Assembly: GCF_016811235.1 (NCBI RefSeq)
Contig: NZ_JAFBID010000001.1
Coordinates: forward strand, 157,010-221,009
Reading direction: 5' to 3'
From: Microvirga arabica
GTDB lineage: Bacteria > Pseudomonadota > Alphaproteobacteria > Rhizobiales > Beijerinckiaceae
DNA: 64,000 nucleotides
Shown here: one piece after another, positions 10,701 to 18,734 of the stretch
How positions within the stretch are numbered: the first letter of the stretch is position 1
Layout: the number at the start of each line of letters is the position of its first letter
The notes under the pieces: generated by a model
Told to the model about the DNA's origin: nothing
What the model saw: the letters and a program-made list of their open reading frames with translations, nothing else
Databases searched by the model: none
Program-made: the position numbers and the translations under genes

Positions 10701-11257
10701 TCGGGTCCGATGCGCTCACCGACGCGGTGGCGCGCTCGCTGTTCAAGCTCATGGCTTACAAGGACGAGTACGAGGTGGCGCGCCTGCACATGGAGACTGG
10801 CTTCCTCGGTAAGCTGCAGCAGGAATTCGACGGCGACTTCACGGTGAAGTACCACATGGCGCCGCCGCTCCTGTCCTCGAAGCGCGATGCGCGGGGCCGC
10901 CCGAAGAAGCGCGCCTTCGGCCAATGGATCCAGACGCCTATGCGCGTGCTGGCCCGGATGAAGATCGTTCGTGGCACGCCCTTCGACATCTTCGGTTACA
11001 CGGCCGAGCGGCGCACGGAACGGGCGCTGATCGGCTGGTACGAGGCCCAGATCGAGCGTATTCTCGAAAGACTTGACGGGCAGCGCTTCGCCGACCTCCT
11101 GTCCATCGCGAAGGCTCCGATGGACATCCGCGGCTACGGCCCCGTGAAGGAAACAGCCATCCACAATGTACAGGCGGAGGTGGAGCGCTTATGGTCGCGT
11201 ATGGCGGAGCAGCCGGAGGTGATCGACACGCGGAAGCGCGAAGCCGCTCACGCGTGA
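7787..11257 (+). CDS. Indolepyruvate ferredoxin oxidoreductase, fused alpha-beta type
   Basis: 1156-residue single-chain 2-oxoacid:ferredoxin oxidoreductase that decarboxylates aryl pyruvates (indolepyruvate, phenylpyruvate) to aryl-acetyl-CoA. Domains in order: the N-terminal pyrimidine-binding domain (FVSGYRGSPLGGVD), the TPP-binding domain around 470-540 (GEGVNWAASS, LFNDAVAMTGGQP), a cysteine-rich Fe-S segment near 632-680 (CEGCGDC, then CNKDFSCLDGFC), and a gamma-type domain from about 720 (VTGVGGTGVVTIGALI). The product from phenylpyruvate, phenylacetyl-CoA, is the substrate of the neighbouring paa genes, which fits aromatic amino acid breakdown. It ends 1 nt from the convergent ABC-F gene. 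Confidence 0.93.
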   Translation: MTGVPSLDDYRLSDRYARETGRVFLTGTQAIIRIVLDQARRDRLAGLNTAGFVSGYRGSPLGGVDLEFWRVKEQLKEHRIEFLPAVNEDLAATAVLGSQQVETDPNRQVEGVFGLWYGKGPGVDRSGDALKHGNAYGSSPHGGVLVVAGDDHGCVSSSMPHQSDVAFMSWFMPTLHPASVAEYLEFGEYGYALSRFSGMWVGFKAVSEIVESGTSVELLPPRRFITPDLTPPPGGLHYRWPDLPGPQIEERMEAKKHAVYAFAKANPIDRRIYDIRDASYGIVTAGKAHLDLMEALRLIGLDEAACRQHGIDIYKVGMVWPLPLHDAMEFVKGKREILVVEEKRGIIESQFKEYFYDYPGSKPERMVGKHDELGQRLIPWTGELTPRFLAGVLAKRLDPIFPDLDLAQRVAALSPDAERVIAVPGATRTPYFCSGCPHNTSTKVPEGSKALAGIGCHFMASWMDRETSSLIQMGGEGVNWAASSKFTGQGHIFQNLGEGTYYHSGSMAIRQAMAAGANITYKILFNDAVAMTGGQPVDGPVSVYAIAHSVRAEGVQRIALVSDDPDKFVPADLPKGVTIHHRDELDAVQRELRDVSGVTVLIYEQTCATEKRRRRKRGQMEDPKRFAYINDLVCEGCGDCSVASNCLSVEPKETPFGRKRKISLSTCNKDFSCLDGFCPSFVTVEGATRKAKTTSGFDAAARAASLPSPVPPALDKPFDLLVTGVGGTGVVTIGALISMAAHLEGRGVSVLDFTGFAQKFGPVLSYLRIANHPGALNQVRIDQGAADALIGCDVVVSSSPKASGTYRHGTRAVMNTAEMPTGDVVRFRDADLASRTRLRAIERVIGADNMATVNANALAETLLGDTVFANVMMLGFAWQQGLVPVSFEALSRAIELNGVAVERNRQAFAWGRLLSADPAVVHEVANDKPEEPERLDQVIARRVAFLTAYQDALYAGRYEMMVSRVRKAEAALGSDALTDAVARSLFKLMAYKDEYEVARLHMETGFLGKLQQEFDGDFTVKYHMAPPLLSSKRDARGRPKKRAFGQWIQTPMRVLARMKIVRGTPFDIFGYTAERRTERALIGWYEAQIERILERLDGQRFADLLSIAKAPMDIRGYGPVKETAIHNVQAEVERLWSRMAEQPEVIDTRKREAAHA

Positions 11258-11258
11258 A

Positions 11259-12851
11259 TCACCCCTGCAGGCTTGCGAGATCGAGCCGGCGCGTGATGCC
11301 GACGGCTTCCAGGAAAGCTTCGTCGTGGCTGACGATGAGCAGCGCGCCGTCAAAGGCCTGCAAGCCCGCCTCGACAGCCTCAATGGAATCGATGTCGAGA
11401 TGGTTCGTCGGCTCGTCCAGGATCAGCAGCGCGGGCGGCTGCAATCCACCCAACACGCAGGCGAGCCCCGCCCGCAGCACTTGTCCGCCGCTCAAGGTGG
11501 AGACGAGCTGCAAGGCGGCGTCGGCTCGAAACATGAAGCGGGCGAGCGCCGCCCGGCAGGCATTCTCGTCCGCCGTCGGATTGATGCGCCGGAAATTGTC
11601 ACGGATCGACGTTTTGGGGTCGAGCAGGCTCACCCGCTGATCGAACAGGGCGAAGTCGGTGAAGACCCGCACGCTCCCGCTCAAAGGCTGCAAGCCTCCG
11701 GTGACGAGCGCGAGCAGCGTCGTCTTTCCTGAGCCGTTCGGCCCCACGACGGCGACACGCTCCGGCCCTACGATGGAGAAGGAGAGATCGCGCAGGATCG
11801 GCCGCTCCGGCGCGTAGCCGGCGCTGGCAGTGTCGACCGTGAGAACCGTCTTCCCGGCCGGCAGGTGCGTCGGCGGCAGAACCACGGAGAACGGCTGCAG
11901 GATCTCAATGCGCTCACGCGCCGAGGCCGCAGCATCGAGAGCCTGTACGCGCCGCCGCTCGGCCAGGCGCGCGTTCTCGCCGCCTGTATCCTCGCTCCGG
12001 TCCTTCATCGCATTCATGAGGATGCGCGGCATGTCGCCCTTGGCCCGTTTTCTGTGACCGGCCCCGTCCTTGCGGGCCTTTCGCTCGGCGACTGCCTGCG
12101 TTTTCCGGTCGATCTCGGCGACACGCTTCTCCGCATCGGCGAGATCGTGCCGGGCCGCCGCGAGTTCCAGCGCCTTGCGCTCGCGGTAACAGCTCCAGTT
12201 GCCGCCATAGCGCGTTGCGCCAAGCGAGGTCAGCTCCACGATGGCATCCATGGTGTCGAGCAGCTCGCGGTCATGGCTGACGACGACGGCGCCGCCACGC
12301 CATCGGCCGAGAAGATCGATCACTGCCGCACGCCCTTCCCGGTCGAGATTGTTGGTGGGTTCGTCCAGAAGCAGGAAGTCGGGCTCGGCGAAGACAAGCG
12401 TGGCGAGGCCTGCCCGGGTGGCCTGGCCACCCGACAAGGTTGCGAGAGACGTGTCCGGCCGCGCATCCAGCCCCACCTGAGAGAGGGCGGATACCATGCG
12501 CGCCTCCAGGGTCCAGTCCGCATCCGCGAGCTGCCCGGCCGTGGCCTTGCCGCTTTCGGCGCGGCGCAGGAGCGCGAGCGCTTCTGTGGCGCCGAACAGG
12601 CTGGCGATGGTCTGGGCCGGGCTGGTCTGAACCGACTGGCGCAGGATCCCGAAACTGCCATTGACGGTGAGGCTGCCGGAGCTTGGACGCACCTCGCCGC
12701 CGATCAGCCGGAGGAGCGTGGTCTTGCCGACGCCGTTGCGGCCGACGAGGCCCGCCCGTTCAGGGCCAAAGCTCAGGTCGAGATCGGAAAGGAGGACGCG
12801 GCCGTCAGGCGTGGCCCAGGAGAGGCGAGAAAGCGTAATCGAAGCAGGCAT
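11259..12851 (-). CDS. ABC-F family ATPase (ribosome-associated type)
   Basis: About 530 residues with two ABC ATPase domains in one chain and no membrane segments, the ABC-F layout. Domain 1 has Walker A GRNGVGKTTL, signature LSGGQ and Walker B LLLDEPTNNLD. Domain 2 has GPNGSGKTTL, LSGGQ and LILDEPTNHLD. A basic, charged linker between them (RKARKDGAGHRKRAKGD) corresponds to the interdomain linker that reaches into the ribosome in this family. The ATG at 12851 is chosen over an upstream TTG at 12875. Subfamily and any antibiotic role are not decidable from sequence alone. Confidence 0.88.
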   Translation of the reverse strand: MPASITLSRLSWATPDGRVLLSDLDLSFGPERAGLVGRNGVGKTTLLRLIGGEVRPSSGSLTVNGSFGILRQSVQTSPAQTIASLFGATEALALLRRAESGKATAGQLADADWTLEARMVSALSQVGLDARPDTSLATLSGGQATRAGLATLVFAEPDFLLLDEPTNNLDREGRAAVIDLLGRWRGGAVVVSHDRELLDTMDAIVELTSLGATRYGGNWSCYRERKALELAAARHDLADAEKRVAEIDRKTQAVAERKARKDGAGHRKRAKGDMPRILMNAMKDRSEDTGGENARLAERRRVQALDAAASARERIEILQPFSVVLPPTHLPAGKTVLTVDTASAGYAPERPILRDLSFSIVGPERVAVVGPNGSGKTTLLALVTGGLQPLSGSVRVFTDFALFDQRVSLLDPKTSIRDNFRRINPTADENACRAALARFMFRADAALQLVSTLSGGQVLRAGLACVLGGLQPPALLILDEPTNHLDIDSIEAVEAGLQAFDGALLIVSHDEAFLEAVGITRRLDLASLQG

Positions 12852-13021
12852 GGCGATGGATGGTCCCGGTGGCAAGGCGAAGCGGCGTTGCTGTCGGGTG
12901 GAAATCCATGTTGGCGCGCATCCTTATTGATGGGACGCCTGCCGGGGCGTCGGACGCTGGTTATACGGCAGGCTCTGGCCAAGCCGCAAGACCGGCTGAA
13001 GCGGGGGAAGGATCGAGTGGC

Positions 13022-13429
13022 TTATGAAACGCCGTTGTTCTGCGCCCGCCGGGCCATCACGTCGTTCAGCGCCGCGACCAGGTCGTCCGGCATGATGGGC
13101 TTGTGCAGGAACATGGCGTTGGGCGGCAGGTCGCCCGGGCCGGGGCCGGTCTTGCCGGAGATCACCAGCACGGCCACCTCCGGCCAGCCCTGCCGCACCA
13201 GCCGGGCGAACTCAAATCCGTCCATGGAGCCCGGCATGTTCACGTCGGTCAGGATGGCGTCGATCTCGGGCCGCGATTTCAGGAGCTCGAACGCCTCGTC
13301 GGCATCCTGGGCCTCGACAACCCAGAACTCGGATTCCTTGAGGATGTCGACCTGGGTGAGGCGGACGAGCGGCTCGTCCTCCACCAGCAGAACGACGGGG
13401 TGCTTCACGATGCGGCGGTGCGGTTTCAT
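13022..13429 (-). CDS. Single-domain response regulator (receiver) 1
   Basis: About 135 residues, a lone receiver domain without an output domain. It has the acidic pair (VEDEP), phosphoacceptor Asp in LTDVNMPG, switch Ser in VISGK and Lys in HKPI, so it should be phosphorylatable. The frame opens at 13612, but the upstream part has no receiver homology; the ATG at 13429 (MKPHRRIVKHP) is preferred. First of four receivers in about 2 kb, three on this strand and one divergent. Confidence 0.82.
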   Translation of the reverse strand: MKPHRRIVKHPVVLLVEDEPLVRLTQVDILKESEFWVVEAQDADEAFELLKSRPEIDAILTDVNMPGSMDGFEFARLVRQGWPEVAVLVISGKTGPGPGDLPPNAMFLHKPIMPDDLVAALNDVMARRAQNNGVS

Positions 13430-13518
13430 CCAGCATGAAACGGGAATGACTTTGTCCGGTTCCCTGCCATCGAGCAGCCGTGATGCTGCGGCGCAGCGGC
13501 CGCAGGGGCGACACGGGC

Positions 13519-13941
13519 TCAGAAGCGCTTTGCCGTGGCTTTCAGCTGCTTGATCCGGTCCACCACGTCCTGCGTGTGATACGGCTTTTCCATCAGGGGG
13601 CCGGCCTCGCACAGGGTTCCGGCGATGTCCGCCGACCGCTCCGCCCCGGAGGTGAGGATCACCTGCGTCTCGGGCATGTTGGCCCGGATCCAGCGGGCGA
13701 GCCCGAAGCCGTCCATGTCCCCTGGCATCTCCACGTCGCTGAACACGATGTCGACGGACACCTCGGGGGCCTGGAGGATGAGGATGGCCTCCTCGGCATT
13801 GACGGCCTCATGGACCCGGTAGCCGCACTCGCGCAGGTATTCGGCGATCACAAGGCGGATCAGCACCTCGTCCTCGACAACGAGGATGGTCTGGAGGGCG
13901 GTGTCGGCCTCGGCCGAGAGATGGGTCGATGACGTGCTCAC
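13519..13941 (-). CDS. Single-domain response regulator (receiver) 2
   Basis: 140-residue lone receiver. All key residues are present: VVEDE acidic pair, SDVEMPG with the phospho-Asp, LTSGAE, and Lys in MEKPY. The start is a GTG at 13941 with no strong ribosome-binding site. It is followed by receiver 1 about 90 nt downstream on the same strand. Stand-alone receivers of this SDVEMPG type are common in Methylobacterium-like bacteria. The partner kinase is not in the vicinity. Confidence 0.83.
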   Translation of the reverse strand: MSTSSTHLSAEADTALQTILVVEDEVLIRLVIAEYLRECGYRVHEAVNAEEAILILQAPEVSVDIVFSDVEMPGDMDGFGLARWIRANMPETQVILTSGAERSADIAGTLCEAGPLMEKPYHTQDVVDRIKQLKATAKRF

Positions 13942-13980
13942 GCAAAGCTAATCGCCGAGCTTTTGCCTTTGTTCCTGCGG

Positions 13981-14373
13981 TCAAGCTTGCGCGGGCGGCC
14001 AGTTCAGGCTCCGGGCGACGAGCCCAGCGACCTCAGCAGCCTGATATGGCTTCTGGACAAAAGGTTCGAGGCCGGCCGGCGGATCCGTTTCCCCGGACGT
14101 GAGGATCATCTTCGTTGGGGCCGGCCTCTCGCGAATGTGGCGGACCACGTCCCAGCCGCCGTCACCCGGCAGGTCGAGGGCTAGAATCAGAAGGTCTACC
14201 GGGACGGCGTCCAGAACCGTCAGGGCCTCCGGTGCGGAGCCGGCCTCCAGCACCTTGAACCCCCAAGCTCGCAGCTCATCGCTGACGCGATACCGGATCC
14301 GGATATCCCCTTCGGCAACCAGAATGGTCGGCGGGGTCCGGCGCGGAAGAACCGTAACGGATGCAGCACTCAT
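13981..14373 (-). CDS. Degenerate single-domain receiver 3 lacking the phosphoacceptor Asp
   Basis: About 130 residues with a clear receiver fold but altered active site. Aligned to receiver 2, the phospho-Asp position in SDVEMPG is Ala (LALDLPGD), and the acidic pair ED has become EG in VAEGD. The switch residues LTSGE and the Lys in VQKPY remain. It therefore probably cannot be phosphorylated in the usual way and may act as a pseudo-receiver. The start is placed at the ATG at 14373 (MSAASVTVLP); the frame extends to 14493. It is divergent from receiver 4. Confidence 0.78.
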   Translation of the reverse strand: MSAASVTVLPRRTPPTILVAEGDIRIRYRVSDELRAWGFKVLEAGSAPEALTVLDAVPVDLLILALDLPGDGGWDVVRHIRERPAPTKMILTSGETDPPAGLEPFVQKPYQAAEVAGLVARSLNWPPAQA

Positions 14374-14492
14374 TCTTGCCCCAGACGCATACAACAGGCG
14401 GACAACGTGGTGATGCCCCGTGGGTTCTCTCCCCAAGTGCGCCAAGTCACCCCACGGGAAGGGCTGGCTCTCGCAACTGGAACCGTCTATCA

Positions 14493-14993
14493 ATGGCCAC
14501 GTTTGCCATCAGCCCTGTCCTCTTGCCCCTCGGTCCCGTGTCCAACCAGCACCCCATAGGCGTCGTTCTCCTGGTCGAAGACGAACCGCTTGTGCGGCTC
14601 GTCACGGCCGACATCCTGCTGGAGGCGAATTTCCGCGTCATCGAGGCCGGCGACGCCGAGGAGGCCCTACGCGTGCTGAAAGCCGAGGTCGCGGTCGACG
14701 TGCTGCTCTCGGACGTGGAGATGCCGCCGGGCATGAACGGCTATGAGCTGGTCGGCCACGTGCACCGGGACTGGCCCGGGGTGGAGATCATCGTCTCCTC
14801 GGGCCGCGAATGGCCGAAGGAGGACGATCTGCCGCCGGGAGCGGTGTTTCTCCCCAAGCCCTACCTGAATGCCACGCTCCTGTCCTACGTCCAGGCCGCG
14901 GCCGCGAGGGCCCAGGAGACTCGCCGGCTCAGGCGTGAGGCCGGCGCTGCAGGCGGCGGCGCTCCGGCCCGGGACATCCCCAAGACGGCCTGA
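14493..14993 (+). CDS. Single-domain response regulator (receiver) 4
   Basis: About 166 residues. An N-terminal tail of roughly 20 residues is followed by an intact receiver (LLVEDEP, SDVEMPPG with the phospho-Asp, VSSGRE, LPKPY) and a charged Arg/Ala-rich C-terminal tail. The ATG at 14493 (MATFAISPV) is favoured over the longer frame from 14361, which would overlap receiver 3. It is the only plus-strand member of the receiver group. Confidence 0.82.
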   Translation: MATFAISPVLLPLGPVSNQHPIGVVLLVEDEPLVRLVTADILLEANFRVIEAGDAEEALRVLKAEVAVDVLLSDVEMPPGMNGYELVGHVHRDWPGVEIIVSSGREWPKEDDLPPGAVFLPKPYLNATLLSYVQAAAARAQETRRLRREAGAAGGGAPARDIPKTA

Positions 14994-15018
14994 AGCTTCC
15001 CTAACGATGCCGACGCAG

Positions 15019-15045
15019 AAAAGGCGCAGCCGGAAGCTGCGCCTA
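15019..15045. terminator. Hairpin between receiver 4 and the chemoreceptor gene
   Basis: GGCGCAGC (15023-15030) and GCTGCGCC (15036-15043) form an 8-bp stem with loop CGGAA. On the minus strand it is followed by TTTTC, so it can end the chemoreceptor transcript; on the plus strand it is followed by TATTG. It sits between two convergent genes and may serve both. Confidence 0.75.
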
Positions 15046-15082
15046 TTGATGTGCGTGGTGGGTGCGGATCGGGCTGGCAGCG

Positions 15083-16753
15083 TCACGCCGCCCGGACACC
15101 CTGCAGGAAGCCTTCGACCTCCCGGGTGAGGGCCGAGGAATTGGTCGACAGCTCACCGGCCGCGGCCAGCACCTGGGAGGCCGCCGACCCGGCATGGGTG
15201 GCCGCTCCCTGCACCTGGACGATGCTCTGGGTGACCTCCTGGGTGCCGCGGGCGGCCTCGCTGACATTGCGGGCGATCTCCTGCGTGGCCGCCTGCTGCT
15301 CCTCGACGGCCGCGGCCACGTTGGTGGCGATCTGGTGCACCTCCTCGATGGTGAGACCGATCTCGCGGATGGCGTCCACGGCGCCCTTGGTGGATTGCTG
15401 GATCTGGTTGATGTGCGAGGTGATGTCCTCGGTCGCCCGCGAGGTCTGGTTCGCCAGTTCCTTCACCTCGGCGGCTACCACGGCAAAGCCCTTGCCGGCC
15501 TCGCCGGCGCGGGCCGCCTCGATGGTGGCGTTGAGCGCCAAGAGGTTGGTCTGGCTCGCGATGCTGTTGATGAGGGTGACCACCTCGCCGATCTTCTGCG
15601 CGCCGTCCGCAAGCGTCTCTACGAGCTCGTTGGTCTTGCGCGCATTCTGCACGGCGCGGGCCGCGGCAGCAGACGTTTGCGACACCTGGGTTCCGATCTC
15701 GTTGGACGAAGCGGCAAGCTCCTCCGTGGCGGCGGCCACGGCCTGCACGTTGCTTGAGGTCTGCTCGGCCGCAGCCGCCACCGCATTCGACTGCTGGTTC
15801 GTCTGCTGGGCGGTGGTGGCCATCGAGCGGGCCGTGGACTCCATCTGCTGGGCGGCAACCGAGAGGTGCTGGACGAGACCGCCCACGCTGCCTTCAAAGC
15901 TCTGCGCGAGCGCCATCATGTCGAGCCGGCGGCGCTCGGCGGCGTGCTTTTCGGCTTCCGCCTGCTGGCGCCGCAGCCCGTCGGCCTCCTGCATAGTGCC
16001 GGCGAAGACCTGCGTGGCCTTCCAGATGTCGCCGATCTCGTCTTTGCCGGCTTTCGTCTGCGGCAGGTTGTAATCGCCGGAGGCCAGCTTCTGGATCGCC
16101 TCGGTGACGATCTTCAGCGGACGAGCAATCTGCCTGTTCCCCACGAGCCAGCCGATCAGCAGCGCCAGCATCGTGCCGCCCAGCGCGATGGAGACCAGCA
16201 GGGTGAGGCGCTCGCTGTAGAGTTCAGCGGAATAGCGGTCGACTGCGGCGATCTCTTCGCTGCCCTTCTGCGTCAGGGCATTGATGCTGACCTGAAAAGC
16301 CTTCCGGTTGGCGCGGTTGGCTTCAGTATTGCCCTGTGCGTTGGCGGCCTCAGGCGACACTTCGGCACCGAGGCGCACGGTCTCGGATCGGAATGTCCTG
16401 AAGGCGGCAGCGTCCTTGACCACCGCGTCGAACAGCGCCTTGTGCGCATCCGGCACAATCGGCGCCCACTCTTTCAGCAGCTTGTCGATTTCATTCAGAT
16501 TGGCGGTCAGTCCTTCGCCGAACTTTCGCGCATCGGCCGTGGTCTTCGAGGCATAGATGCCGCGCGCTTCCATGACAACATGCGTCACTAGCCGGTTCAG
16601 GCGCTCGCCGTAGAGCGCACGCGTGGCCGCGAGCCGCACGTCGTGGACGGCCTGATTGTAGGTCTGCAGGGTGCTGATGCCGACGGCGGCGATCACCATG
16701 GCAACGAAGCTCAGGGCCGCGACGAGCGCAAATATCTTTGTTCTGATCTTCAT
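15083..16753 (-). CDS. Methyl-accepting chemotaxis protein
   Basis: Membrane chemoreceptor of about 556 residues. It has an N-terminal TM helix ([20 protein letters not shown]), a periplasmic four-helix-type sensor of roughly 160 residues, a second TM ([21 protein letters not shown]), a HAMP domain, and a cytoplasmic signalling domain with the conserved hairpin tip [19 protein letters not shown]. The ATG at 16753 ([11 protein letters not shown]) follows GGGGGAT; the frame is open to 16810. No C-terminal CheR-docking pentapeptide is visible. A motif shared with flagellar promoters lies 60 nt upstream, which suggests coregulation with motility genes. Confidence 0.93.
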   Translation of the reverse strand: MKIRTKIFALVAALSFVAMVIAAVGISTLQTYNQAVHDVRLAATRALYGERLNRLVTHVVMEARGIYASKTTADARKFGEGLTANLNEIDKLLKEWAPIVPDAHKALFDAVVKDAAAFRTFRSETVRLGAEVSPEAANAQGNTEANRANRKAFQVSINALTQKGSEEIAAVDRYSAELYSERLTLLVSIALGGTMLALLIGWLVGNRQIARPLKIVTEAIQKLASGDYNLPQTKAGKDEIGDIWKATQVFAGTMQEADGLRRQQAEAEKHAAERRRLDMMALAQSFEGSVGGLVQHLSVAAQQMESTARSMATTAQQTNQQSNAVAAAAEQTSSNVQAVAAATEELAASSNEIGTQVSQTSAAAARAVQNARKTNELVETLADGAQKIGEVVTLINSIASQTNLLALNATIEAARAGEAGKGFAVVAAEVKELANQTSRATEDITSHINQIQQSTKGAVDAIREIGLTIEEVHQIATNVAAAVEEQQAATQEIARNVSEAARGTQEVTQSIVQVQGAATHAGSAASQVLAAAGELSTNSSALTREVEGFLQGVRAA

Positions 16754-16813
16754 GCATCCCCCAACCGGCTTGATCGACAAAATCGCTTCAATACAGGCTG
16801 CAGTATTCACAGG

Positions 16814-16829
16814 ACGCTTGTGTGGGGCT
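16814..16829 (-). promoter_or_regulatory. Motility-regulon motif upstream of the chemoreceptor gene
   Basis: Minus-strand 16-mer AGCCCCACACAAGCGT, ending 60 nt before the chemoreceptor ATG (16753). It matches the flgE copy at 13 of 16 positions and keeps all invariant bases of the group (A1, C6, CAAG at 10-13, T16). Confidence 0.6.
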
Positions 16830-16937
16830 TGCCTTCAGGCTTGAAGTTTTCAACAGGCTTTCTCTGCGGGAGGTGACGGATTGTTAAGCATAACCCCATA
16901 GGAATGATTGCAGTCGATTCTCATAGCGGCGGTTTCC

Positions 16938-17540
16938 ATGGGCGTACGGTTCGATAAAGTATTGGCGCAGGTGGCCAGGGCGGGACAGCCCGGGCGCGGA
17001 GCCGCCATCGAAACCCGCGAGCGGAAAGTGCGGCGCCTGGAGGACATGATCCGGGCGCGCGAGGCCATGGGTGACCGCATCGTCATGTGCTTGGGGCTGG
17101 CGCTCACCCTGTCGGCCGTCGCGCTTCCGGTTTACGCGGTCTATCTCAGTGATGGCTATGCCTATCTCCAGAGCGCAGGCAACGGCCTGCAGATGAGCAA
17201 AGGCGCGGAAGCGAGCCATGCACGTGCGCCCGATCTCAGCCCGTCCACCACGGGTTCTCTGAACAGGCAGAAGACCGCGGAGTCCGTCGTGGAGGCCAGG
17301 AGCGACAAGGCGCTTCTTGCCATCGACCGGCAGAGCCAGTTTCAGCGCTACGTCATCCACCGGGCGACGAGCGAATCCGCCCTGATCGAAGGTCCGGATG
17401 GCGTTTGGTGGGTCACGCCGGGGATGACGCTTCCCGGCATCGGCCAGATCATCTCGATCGAGCGCTCCGACAACGGCTGGGTCGTGCTGACGTCCGAGAC
17501 GATGATCAGCCAGCGACCGACTTCGAGAGCGGCGAGCTAA
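16938..17540 (+). CDS. Hypothetical bitopic membrane protein
   Basis: 200 residues from the ATG at 16938 (MGVRFDKVL); a TTG at 16908 would lengthen it. A basic, charged N-terminal cytoplasmic part of about 50 residues precedes one TM helix (MCLGLALTLSAVALPVYAVYL), then a periplasmic region with a low-complexity linker and a C-terminal small beta domain (VWWVTPGMTLPGIGQIISIER). That last part recalls the small periplasmic domains of pilus or secretion alignment proteins (PilP/GspC type), but the match is by eye and weak. I do not recognise the family. A strong terminator follows. Confidence 0.65.
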   Translation: MGVRFDKVLAQVARAGQPGRGAAIETRERKVRRLEDMIRAREAMGDRIVMCLGLALTLSAVALPVYAVYLSDGYAYLQSAGNGLQMSKGAEASHARAPDLSPSTTGSLNRQKTAESVVEARSDKALLAIDRQSQFQRYVIHRATSESALIEGPDGVWWVTPGMTLPGIGQIISIERSDNGWVVLTSETMISQRPTSRAAS

Positions 17541-17561
17541 ACATCCTTGGGAGCTATCCTG

Positions 17562-17598
17562 AAAGCGCCGCCCGGACGGGCGTCGCTTTTCCGTTTTT
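17562..17598 (+). terminator. Rho-independent terminator after the hypothetical membrane protein
   Basis: AAAGCG-C-CGCCCG pairs with CGGGCG-T-CGCTTT around a GA loop, and the plus strand then reads TCCGTTTTT. It is a long GC-rich stem plus U-tract, close to ideal, and overlaps the stop codon of the convergent cysteine proteinase gene. Confidence 0.88.
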
Positions 17599-18256
17599 AC
17601 TTGGTTGCAGTCACGATGGGCGCGGCCTGATTGCCGAGCCATACCCAAGCTGTGCTCTCCGAACCTTCCCGCTTCACATAACGGTAGCCGGTCTCCTGCC
17701 AGGACAGGACCGCCGCACGCTTGTTATCGAGGATGTAGTCGCCACGATCCGTGCGCACCATCAGCACCGCATGGCCGGCGCCGAGCTCGTCGATCACCAC
17801 GGTCATCCGCAGGGCGCGCCGCGGCAGGCCCGCCTCGATGAGGATGCGGCGCTTCAGGATCTGAATGTCTTCGCAATCGCCCATCCCGTCATTGGGATAA
17901 TCCCAGCGATCCGCCACACCCCAATGGTCCTGATCCGTCACCGGCAGGATTTTGGCATTCACGCGCTCGTTGACGTCGACGAGGAGCTTCCAGGTTTCGT
18001 GGTTCAGGCCAATGACGGCGGGCTCGGAGGAATCGAGCGCGCATTCGCCCGGCATCTGCTTGCAGAAATTGATCCAAGCCGGCGTCGGCCCGGCCTGTCC
18101 GGATGACAGAATGGCTGCACTCATCACCGGCAGGTTCAACTGCGGAAACGCATGAGCCGTATTCGCCGCAGCGACACCCGACAGGAGCGCCGCCCCTGTT
18201 GCGGCAGCGGCGAGGAGCCGCCGCCTCATATGCTTTAAGAAACCGGTCCTGTTCAT
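17597..18256 (-). CDS. Bacterial transglutaminase-like cysteine proteinase (BTLCP family)
   Basis: 219 residues with a signal peptide (RRRLLAAAATGAALLSGVAAANTAHA) and a transglutaminase-like fold. The probable catalytic triad is C128 (GMGDCEDIQILKRR), H162 (GAGHAVLMV) and D177 (DYILDN). BTLCP proteins are periplasmic or secreted; the characterised LapG members cleave adhesins, but most alphaproteobacterial copies, including this kind, have no proven substrate. The neighbouring genes give no LapD-like partner. It is transcribed alone. Confidence 0.85.
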   Translation of the reverse strand: MNRTGFLKHMRRRLLAAAATGAALLSGVAAANTAHAFPQLNLPVMSAAILSSGQAGPTPAWINFCKQMPGECALDSSEPAVIGLNHETWKLLVDVNERVNAKILPVTDQDHWGVADRWDYPNDGMGDCEDIQILKRRILIEAGLPRRALRMTVVIDELGAGHAVLMVRTDRGDYILDNKRAAVLSWQETGYRYVKREGSESTAWVWLGNQAAPIVTATK

Positions 18257-18527
18257 GCCCCCGCACCCATCCGCTTCTTTTCATCAAAGCTGTCAGCCGC
18301 ACGAGATCTGCGCAAGCGAGATTCGGGGTAAGATGTCAGAACGATGTCGCAGTGTTGACTTCAAGCAACAGACCAATGAGCCGGCTGCCGATACTCTTCG
18401 AATGAAGAGGAATGCAGAAATCGACTCTCCAGGCCGCAGAAACTTCCCGGCCGGTAAGGCAGGGGCCCAACCGCATCGAGCAGCCCGATGGTGCGGCATC
18501 CTCCCTCACCGCCCCACCCGATCTTCT

Positions 18528-18665
18528 TCAGTAACGGCGCAACATTCCGCTCTGGCTCTTGGCCCAGCTCTTGGCCCTTTTCGATGAAGCCATAAGGCGA
18601 ATAGCAGGCGTGCCGACAAGGCCGATCAGCGATGCAGCAACAACCGGCACCAGAATGACGCTCAT
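18528..18665 (-). CDS. Possible 45-residue membrane protein
   Basis: Short ORF starting MSVILVPVVAASLIGLVG, one predicted TM helix followed by a basic C-terminal tail rich in Lys, Arg and Ser. A GGAG lies 7 nt before the ATG at 18665. The main support is outside the ORF: the 16-bp motif that precedes flagellar operons sits 53 nt upstream in the right orientation, the same spacing as at fliF, flhA and motA. No homologue is recognised. The frame is open upstream to 18770. Confidence 0.4.
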   Translation of the reverse strand: MSVILVPVVAASLIGLVGTPAIRLMASSKRAKSWAKSQSGMLRRY

Positions 18666-18718
18666 TCCATTTCTCCGAAATCCGACGCTCTGTCGTTCGG
18701 GATTCATCATGCGTCGAC

Positions 18719-18734
18719 AGCCTTGTGCGAAACT
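18719..18734 (-). promoter_or_regulatory. Motility-regulon motif upstream of the 45-codon ORF
   Basis: Minus-strand 16-mer AGTTTCGCACAAGGCT, 53 nt before the ATG at 18665. The core TTCGCACAAGG is identical to the fliF copy. Confidence 0.5.
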
